Positions 8,073-11,828 of a DNA stretch of 11,828 nucleotides are shown in pieces. How positions within the stretch are numbered: the first letter of the stretch is position 1; each line of letters opens with the position of its first letter. The position numbers and the translations under genes are program-made. Origin of the DNA: XN24 sp047921455 (GTDB lineage Bacteria; Pseudomonadota; Gammaproteobacteria; Steroidobacterales; XN24); contig JBLRWC010000055.1 in NCBI GenBank assembly GCA_047921455.1, positions 1 to 11,828 of the forward strand. Reading direction: 5' to 3'. The notes beneath the pieces are model-generated. The model made no database searches, was not told the origin of the DNA, and saw only the letters and a program-made list of their open reading frames with translations.

Positions 8073-8837
8073 TCAGTGCTTTTCGTAAGCCAGCGCAACG
8101 TACACCACCGTCAGCGTCATGAAAATGAACGCCTGCAGCGGAATGACGAGGATGTGGTAAATCGCCCACGCACCGCCCGGCAACCACTGGGCCCAGATCG
8201 GCAGCATCGCGATGAGGATAAAAATCAGCTCGGCAGCATACAGGTTGCCGAACAATCGCATGGCGAGAGAGACCGGCTTGGCGATCAGCTCGACCATGTT
8301 CATAAGGAGGTTGGGGATCCACAGCGCCGGGTGCGAACCAAACGGATGCGTGAACAACTCGCCCAGGTAGCCACCCACGCCTTTGCCTTTCATGCCGTAG
8401 ATGATGATGATGAAAAACACCGTCAGCGACAGGCCAAAGGTGGCATTCATATCGGCCGAGGGCAGGATCTTGAAGTACTCGACGCCGAACAGGCCGAGGA
8501 CGGTCCCCACGAGGTCGATCGGCACGAGGTCCATCAGGTTCCAGAACAGCACCCAGACGAAAATCGTCAGGGCCAGCGGACCGATGAAATCGCGTGGGCC
8601 GTGGTAAGCGTCCTTCACCGATTTCTCTACGAACTCGAGCATCAGCTCGACAAAATTCTGGAGCTTGCCCGGCACGCCCGCCGTGACCGTGCGCGCCGCG
8701 GCATAGAAGATGCCGATGAACAGCAGGCCGAGGAGCCACGACATTATCAGGGTGTCGATGTGGAGGGTCATGAAACCCTCACCGACGGACAGGTTCGTCA
8801 GGTGATGCTGGACGTATTCAGTGGGTGATTCTGCCAT
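8073..8837 (-). CDS. atpB: Fo ATP synthase a subunit (proton channel)
   Basis: 254-aa a subunit, the stator membrane protein holding the two proton half-channels. The essential arginine is R194 in KPVSLAMRLFGN (187-198), equivalent to Arg210 of E. coli. E203, H228 (AIYHIL) and Q235 (PLQAFIFM) match E. coli E219, H245 and Q252. About five to six hydrophobic helices are visible, including 30-48, 86-110, 133-148, 174-192, 203-217 and 226-250. The N-terminal segment has the usual family form TEYVQHHLTNLSVG. The ATG at 8837 is 5 bases beyond the atpI stop, with GGTGGA overlapping the end of atpI, so coupling is likely. A 39-base gap carrying the atpE ribosome binding site separates it from atpE. 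Confidence 0.98.
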   Translation of the reverse strand: MAESPTEYVQHHLTNLSVGEGFMTLHIDTLIMSWLLGLLFIGIFYAAARTVTAGVPGKLQNFVELMLEFVEKSVKDAYHGPRDFIGPLALTIFVWVLFWNLMDLVPIDLVGTVLGLFGVEYFKILPSADMNATFGLSLTVFFIIIIYGMKGKGVGGYLGELFTHPFGSHPALWIPNLLMNMVELIAKPVSLAMRLFGNLYAAELIFILIAMLPIWAQWLPGGAWAIYHILVIPLQAFIFMTLTVVYVALAYEKH

Positions 8838-8842
8838 GAAAG

Positions 8843-9232
8843 CTATCCACCAAAGCCCTGTCGGTCACGCCGCGTAAAGATCAGCGCCAGCCGGTTGACG
8901 ACCAGCGTGGCGACGAACGTGACCACGAGCGGTATAAACGCGTGGCTCAAAAAAATAGCTGCGGCTGAAAACAGCACGACAGCCATCACCAGTTTACCGA
9001 CCTCCGCACGGACGAAGGCCGAAAGGACGGCCTGCGGGCCCGCCTCGGCCGGAACCGAAAACACGCGCACCGCCATCCAGAGGCTCAGCACAACGCTGAT
9101 GCCACCCCCAACAAGCGCCCCGAGAGCAGCGTTCCCGCCCATCGTGAGCCCGAACAATGCCGTGGCGACCAAGGTCACTCCCGCTTGTCCGACTATTATC
9201 TTCCCGGGTACCGATCCGGCCCGTTTCAACAT
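8843..9232 (-). CDS. atpI: ATP synthase protein I (Fo assembly factor)
   Basis: 129-aa small membrane protein at the head of the atp operon. AtpI proteins are not structural subunits; they have been linked to c-ring assembly and stability and to magnesium transport. Four hydrophobic segments are visible at about 12-30, 34-56, 78-94 and 97-118. The Gly-rich GALVGGGISVVLSLWMA (38-54) is typical of the proteobacterial family, and the basic tail ends RRDRQGFGG. The ATG at 9230-9232 immediately follows a GC-rich hairpin that covers the weak GAGG Shine-Dalgarno. An excellent promoter lies just upstream, which makes this the first gene of the transcript. The sequence is poorly conserved by nature; position and topology make the call. 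Confidence 0.93.
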   Translation of the reverse strand: MLKRAGSVPGKIIVGQAGVTLVATALFGLTMGGNAALGALVGGGISVVLSLWMAVRVFSVPAEAGPQAVLSAFVRAEVGKLVMAVVLFSAAAIFLSHAFIPLVVTFVATLVVNRLALIFTRRDRQGFGG

Positions 9233-9248
9233 GCCGAGCGGCCTCGGC
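9233..9248 (-). promoter_or_regulatory. Hairpin abutting the atpI start codon
   Basis: On the - strand GCCGAG GCCG CTCGGC is a perfect 6-bp stem with a 4-base loop, and its last base is directly before the atpI ATG. The only Shine-Dalgarno candidate, GAGG, is in the left arm and loop. The structure could keep atpI translation low relative to the structural subunits. It may also reflect GC-rich chance. Confidence 0.4.
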
Positions 9249-9264
9249 CCCCAAAAGAGCCGGA

Positions 9265-9293
9265 ATTGTATCCGCTTTCCGCAGTCGCAGCAA
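9265..9293 (-). promoter_or_regulatory. Sigma-70 promoter of the atp operon
   Basis: On the - strand, TTGCTG (9288-9293) and TACAAT (9265-9270) are separated by exactly 17 bases. Each matches the consensus hexamer at four or five of six positions. It lies in the only sizeable non-coding gap (9233-9336), pointing into atpI. Transcription would begin near 9257, leaving a leader of about 25 bases made mostly of the hairpin before atpI. No operator was recognised. Confidence 0.75.
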
Positions 9294-9336
9294 TTTCGGT
9301 AATCCGCGTACCCCGGCCCCCGAAACTCACGGCTTT

Positions 9337-10215
9337 TCAGCGAATATGCCCAAGAATCCCGTCCAGCTCGTCCAGGCTGTTGTAGCTGACGATCAGCTTG
9401 CCCCGCCCCGAGGCCGCGTGCTGGACCGTGACCTTCGCGCCCAGCTTGTCGGCGATTTCCGTCTCGAGGCGCCGAATATCGGGGTCGCGGCGCGCCGCCG
9501 GTGCCGGCTTGGCGGCCGGCGTCTGCAGGCGCTTGACCAGGCGCTCCGTGTCGCGCACCGACAGGCGCTTGGCGACGACCTCGCGGGCGGCCGCGGCCTG
9601 GGCCTTGCGGTCAGCGAGGCCGAGCAGCGCCCGGGCATGGCCCATCTCGAGTGAGCGGTGCTCCACCAGGGTCTTGACCTCGTCGCTCAGCTCGAGCAAG
9701 CGCAGCAGGTTGCTGACCGCGGCGCGTGAGCGCCCGACGGCCTCGGCAGCGAGCTGGTGAGTCATCTCGAATTCGTGGATAAGCCGTTCCAGCGCCCGCG
9801 CTTCCTCGAGCGGATTCAGGTCCTCGCGCTGGATGTTCTCGATCAGCGCCATCGCGATCGCCGCCTCGTCGGGGACCTCGCGAATAATGACGGGCACTTT
9901 TTGCAGGCCGGCCAACTGCGCGGCGCGCCAGCGGCGCTCGCCGGCAATGATTTCGTACCGTACCCCGTCCCCGGTGTCGCGCACCGGCCGGATGACGATC
10001 GGCTGGACGACGCCCTGGGCGCGGATCGAGTCCGCCAGGTCCTCGAGGCTCTCCTGGCGAATGTCGAGTCGCGGCTGGTATCGGCCGCGCTTCAACATTT
10101 CCACCGCAAGCTCGCGGAACTGGCCGGTACCCGTCGTTTCGCTCGTGGGCGTCCGATGAGACGACGACAGCAGGGCATCGAGGCCGCGACCGAGTGAGCG
10201 TTTCTTGACGGCCAT
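9337..10215 (-). CDS. parB: Chromosome partitioning protein ParB (Spo0J family)
   Basis: 292-aa ParB, the centromere-binding CTPase that loads at parS sites near the origin and recruits ParA and SMC. The N-terminal ParA-contact region is KKRSLGRGLDALLSS (4-18). The CTP-binding domain contains RYQPR (45-49) and AGERRWRAAQLAGL (91-104), followed by IENIQREDLNPLEEA (125-139). The helix-turn-helix is at about 152-173 (HQLAAEAVGRSRAAVSNLL). A proline/alanine-rich linker (232-242) leads to the C-terminal dimerisation domain (245-292). Length is typical. The ATG overlaps the parA stop by one base (TGATG), with GGAGG 10 bases upstream inside parA. No convincing parS site is in the window. Confidence 0.98.
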   Translation of the reverse strand: MAVKKRSLGRGLDALLSSSHRTPTSETTGTGQFRELAVEMLKRGRYQPRLDIRQESLEDLADSIRAQGVVQPIVIRPVRDTGDGVRYEIIAGERRWRAAQLAGLQKVPVIIREVPDEAAIAMALIENIQREDLNPLEEARALERLIHEFEMTHQLAAEAVGRSRAAVSNLLRLLELSDEVKTLVEHRSLEMGHARALLGLADRKAQAAAAREVVAKRLSVRDTERLVKRLQTPAAKPAPAARRDPDIRRLETEIADKLGAKVTVQHAASGRGKLIVSYNSLDELDGILGHIR

Positions 10216-11027
10216 CAGGCTTCGTCCTCCGTAAGGGTCGTGACAGGTGGTGCACGCGCATCGCGCTCCTGGCGGCGAATCATTTCGCCGGCCAGCGCCA
10301 GGTAAGCCAGCGCGCCGCGGCTGGTCTTGTCGTGAAACAGCGCCGGCATGCCGAAACTCGGCGCCTCCGCCAGGCGGATATTGCGCGGAATCACCGTGCG
10401 GAACACCTGGTCTCCGAAGTGCAGGATCAGCTGTGACGATACTTCGTTGGCGAGGTTGTTGCGCGGGTCAAACATGGTGCGCAGCAGGCCCTCGATCCGC
10501 AGCGTGGGATTCACGGCGTCGCGAATCTGTTCCACCGTATTCACGAGCGCCGACAACCCTTCCAGCGCGTAGTACTCGCACTGCATCGGGATCAGCACAC
10601 CCGTGGCGGCCGTCAGGGCGTTCACCGTCAGCATGTTGATTGACGGCGGGCAATCGATCAGCACGTAATCGTAGTCCAGGGCGATATCCTTCAGGGCCGC
10701 CCGCAAGCGCGTCTCGCGCCCGAATTCGTTGATCAGCCGGACCTCGGCGGTGGTCAGGTCCTCATTGCCGGGAATCAGGTCGAAACCGCCCGGCTCGGCA
10801 CGCACCACCGCATCGCGGGCGGCGACGTCACCGAGCAGCACATCGCAGGACGAGGCTTCCAGCTCGCTCTTGTTCACACCCGAACCCATGGTCGCATTGC
10901 CCTGTGGATCGAGGTCCACCAACAGCACGCGCCGCTTGGTCGCCGCCAGCGAGGCCGCGAGGTTGACGGCCGTCGTGGTCTTGCCGACGCCGCCTTTCTG
11001 GTTTGCGATCGCGAGTATTCTGGTCAC
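10215..11027 (-). CDS. parA: Chromosome partitioning ATPase ParA (Soj family)
   Basis: 270-aa deviant-Walker ATPase that forms the nucleoid-bound gradient moving ParB-parS complexes. The Walker A motif KGGVGKTT is at 11-18 (signature K11, catalytic K16), DLDPQGN at 38-44, and the Walker B strand YVLIDCPPS at 121-129 (D125). EYYALEGLSALVNTV (151-165) is typical of chromosomal Soj/ParA. I chose GTG at 11025-11027: it overlaps the rsmG stop as GTGA, has AAGGA 9 bases upstream, and gives the usual start MTRILAIANQKGG. An in-frame TTG seven codons upstream (11046-11048) lacks a binding site and would extend further into rsmG. The C-terminal tail after 255 is short and polar. ParA, ParB and RsmG are almost certainly co-transcribed. 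Confidence 0.98.
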   Translation of the reverse strand: MTRILAIANQKGGVGKTTTAVNLAASLAATKRRVLLVDLDPQGNATMGSGVNKSELEASSCDVLLGDVAARDAVVRAEPGGFDLIPGNEDLTTAEVRLINEFGRETRLRAALKDIALDYDYVLIDCPPSINMLTVNALTAATGVLIPMQCEYYALEGLSALVNTVEQIRDAVNPTLRIEGLLRTMFDPRNNLANEVSSQLILHFGDQVFRTVIPRNIRLAEAPSFGMPALFHDKTSRGALAYLALAGEMIRRQERDARAPPVTTLTEDEA

Positions 11028-11668
11028 TTGGATGGGTCCTTGCGGCAAAACTCGAGCAGGTGGCGTCGACCGACCAGGCCCGGCACCGCCAACTTGTGTA
11101 CCGACTGCAGGCGCCAGGCCGCGGGCAGGGCAGCCAGCTCGGCCGCCGGAAAAGCGCCTTTCATGGCCAGCATACGGCCTTCCTTGCTCGCCAGGTGGCC
11201 GGCGACGCGGATGAAATCGCCGACCGAGGAAAACGCCCGGCTCAGCACCACGCCGAAGCCCTCGGCATCCGCATGATCCTCGGCCCGCGCCCGCACGACG
11301 TCGACATTCTCCAGCCCGAGCCGTGCCACCGCGTGTTCGACGAAACGGGTTTTCTTGCCGGAGGAATCAAGCAACACGAAGGGCTGGTCCGGACGCGCCA
11401 TGGCAAGCACCAGGCCGGGCAGGCCGGCTCCGGTGCCGACATCGAGTGTCCGCTCTGCATTGAGGAACGGCAACAGCACGAGGCTGTCCATCAGGTGACG
11501 CGGCACCATTTCTTCGGGCGTTCGCACCGCCGTCAGGTTATAGGTCTCGTTCCACTTGGCCAGCAGCTCAAGATACGCCGCCAGCGCTCCGGCAAGACCA
11601 AGCGTCCCCGCCAGGCCTAGTGCCGACAGGCCGCTGTCGATCTGGTGCTGAATTCGTGTTTTGTCCAC
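11024..11668 (-). CDS. rsmG: 16S rRNA (guanine-527-N7)-methyltransferase RsmG (GidB)
   Basis: 214-aa SAM-dependent methyltransferase that makes m7G527 in 16S rRNA in the cytoplasm; the E. coli protein has 207 aa. The SAM-binding motif TLDVGTGAGLPGL is at 74-86. Other family signatures are AKWNETYNLTAVR (37-49), RHLMDSL (57-63), LLDSSGKKTRF (99-109) and VVLSRAFSSV (140-149). The start is GTG (11666-11668), with GGGAGG 6 bases upstream; that ribosome binding site lies in a strong hairpin. The stop overlaps the parA GTG as GTGA. The usual partner mnmG is not recognisable at the right edge. The N-terminal 35 residues are Ala/Leu/Gly-rich, as the helical cap of RsmG can be; a later start would remove part of that cap and is unlikely. 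Confidence 0.97.
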   Translation of the reverse strand: MDKTRIQHQIDSGLSALGLAGTLGLAGALAAYLELLAKWNETYNLTAVRTPEEMVPRHLMDSLVLLPFLNAERTLDVGTGAGLPGLVLAMARPDQPFVLLDSSGKKTRFVEHAVARLGLENVDVVRARAEDHADAEGFGVVLSRAFSSVGDFIRVAGHLASKEGRMLAMKGAFPAAELAALPAAWRLQSVHKLAVPGLVGRRHLLEFCRKDPSK

Positions 11669-11689
11669 CGGGCCCCTCCCTGGGGCCCG
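11669..11689 (-). promoter_or_regulatory. Hairpin carrying the rsmG Shine-Dalgarno
   Basis: On the - strand, CGGGCCCC AGGGA GGGGCCCG is a perfect 8-bp all-GC stem with a 5-base loop, ending directly before the GTG of rsmG. The Shine-Dalgarno GGGAGG spans the loop and the first bases of the right arm, 6 bases from the start. Such a stable stem should limit ribosome access unless it is only partly transcribed or is opened by a protein. No T-run follows, so it is not an intrinsic terminator. Confidence 0.55.
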
Positions 11690-11691
11690 TA

Positions 11692-11718
11692 AGTATACCG
11701 GGGCCGCGCCCCTTGCAA
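11692..11718 (-). promoter_or_regulatory. Candidate promoter of rsmG-parA-parB
   Basis: On the - strand, TATACT (11692-11697, five of six consensus bases) follows TTGCAA (11713-11718, four of six) with a short 15-base spacer. The spacer itself contains the inverted repeat GGGGC GCG GCCCC. Transcription would begin near 11686-11688, at the outer edge of the hairpin before rsmG. The good -10 element is the main support; the 15-base spacing is suboptimal. Confidence 0.45.
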
Positions 11719-11719
11719 G

Positions 11720-11828
11720 CTAGTCCTTCTTGTCCTTGGACTTTTCCCGGCCGTAGCCCTTGCGCTTTCCATAAGCGCCTTCCTGCGGATCGTCGGCGTG
11801 GCGGTCCCGCATCATCTGGCGGTGCGCC
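11720..11828 (-). CDS. C-terminal end of an unidentified protein (lysine-rich tail), partial
   Basis: The last 35 codons of a - strand gene that enters from the right edge and stops at TAG (11720-11722). The visible tail begins AHRQMMRDRHADDPQ, then GAYGKRKGYGREKS, and ends KDKKD. It is highly charged and probably disordered. It does not resemble the conserved hydrophobic C-terminus of MnmG, the gene that most often precedes rsmG. The frame is inferred from being open to the edge with a plausible stop, 51 bases before rsmG; no homologue is recognised. It could also be chance open sequence. Confidence 0.45.
   Translation of the reverse strand, partial: AHRQMMRDRHADDPQEGAYGKRKGYGREKSKDKKD

Noticed and set aside
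8843..8851. CTATCCACC, similar to a DnaA box.
   Set aside because: Only 7 of 9 bases match TTATCCACA. It is single and formed by the end of atpI and the atpB ribosome binding region; no AT-rich unwinding region or box cluster is nearby.
11028..11048. TTG upstream start for ParA, giving 277 aa.
   Set aside because: No ribosome binding site. The GTG at 11027 has AAGGA at 9 bases and a GTGA overlap with the rsmG stop, and restores the usual ParA N-terminus.

Overview
The window is a compact, high-GC, almost fully coding piece of a bacterial chromosome. The order rsmG-parA-parB-atpI-atpBEFHAGDC on one strand is the classical origin-proximal arrangement of Gammaproteobacteria. The subunit lengths and motifs (AtpA 513 aa, AtpD 459, AtpG 286, AtpH 178, AtpF 156, AtpI present) also match that class. 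I cannot name the species. Base composition looks even across the window, with no IS elements, tRNAs, rRNAs or CRISPR arrays. No stretch over 300 bases lacks a gene; the longest non-coding gap is the 104 bases between parB and atpI.

Layout from left to right. (1) Bases 30-1828, + strand: a two-gene unit with a 4-base overlap. It encodes an LpxH-fold metallophosphoesterase and a GT4 glycosyltransferase, and the pair resembles the PlcP/Agt lipid-remodelling pair. (2) A 42-base convergent gap. (3) Bases 1871-9232, - strand: the complete F1Fo ATP synthase operon read from atpI to atpC, followed by a UPF0114 (YqhA-like) membrane protein gene where many gammaproteobacteria carry glmU. (4) A 104-base gap holding a good sigma-70 promoter for the atp operon (TTGCTG, 17 bases, TACAAT). 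(5) Bases 9337-11668, - strand: rsmG-parA-parB, tightly overlapping. (6) The last 35 codons of an unidentified - strand gene with a lysine-rich tail at the right edge; it does not look like MnmG, the usual neighbour of rsmG.

Functionally, the atp operon encodes the whole proton-translocating ATP synthase. ParA and ParB segregate the origin region, and RsmG methylates 16S rRNA. Two start codons were placed by reading ribosome binding sites and overlaps: atpE at ATG 8033 and parA at GTG 11027. The less ordinary signals are small. Perfect short hairpins sit exactly at gene edges: in front of rsmG (Shine-Dalgarno in the loop), in front of atpI, and immediately after the atpE stop codon. The plcP/agt-like pair suggests phosphate-sparing membrane lipid remodelling. 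I saw no strong evidence for a wholly new system.
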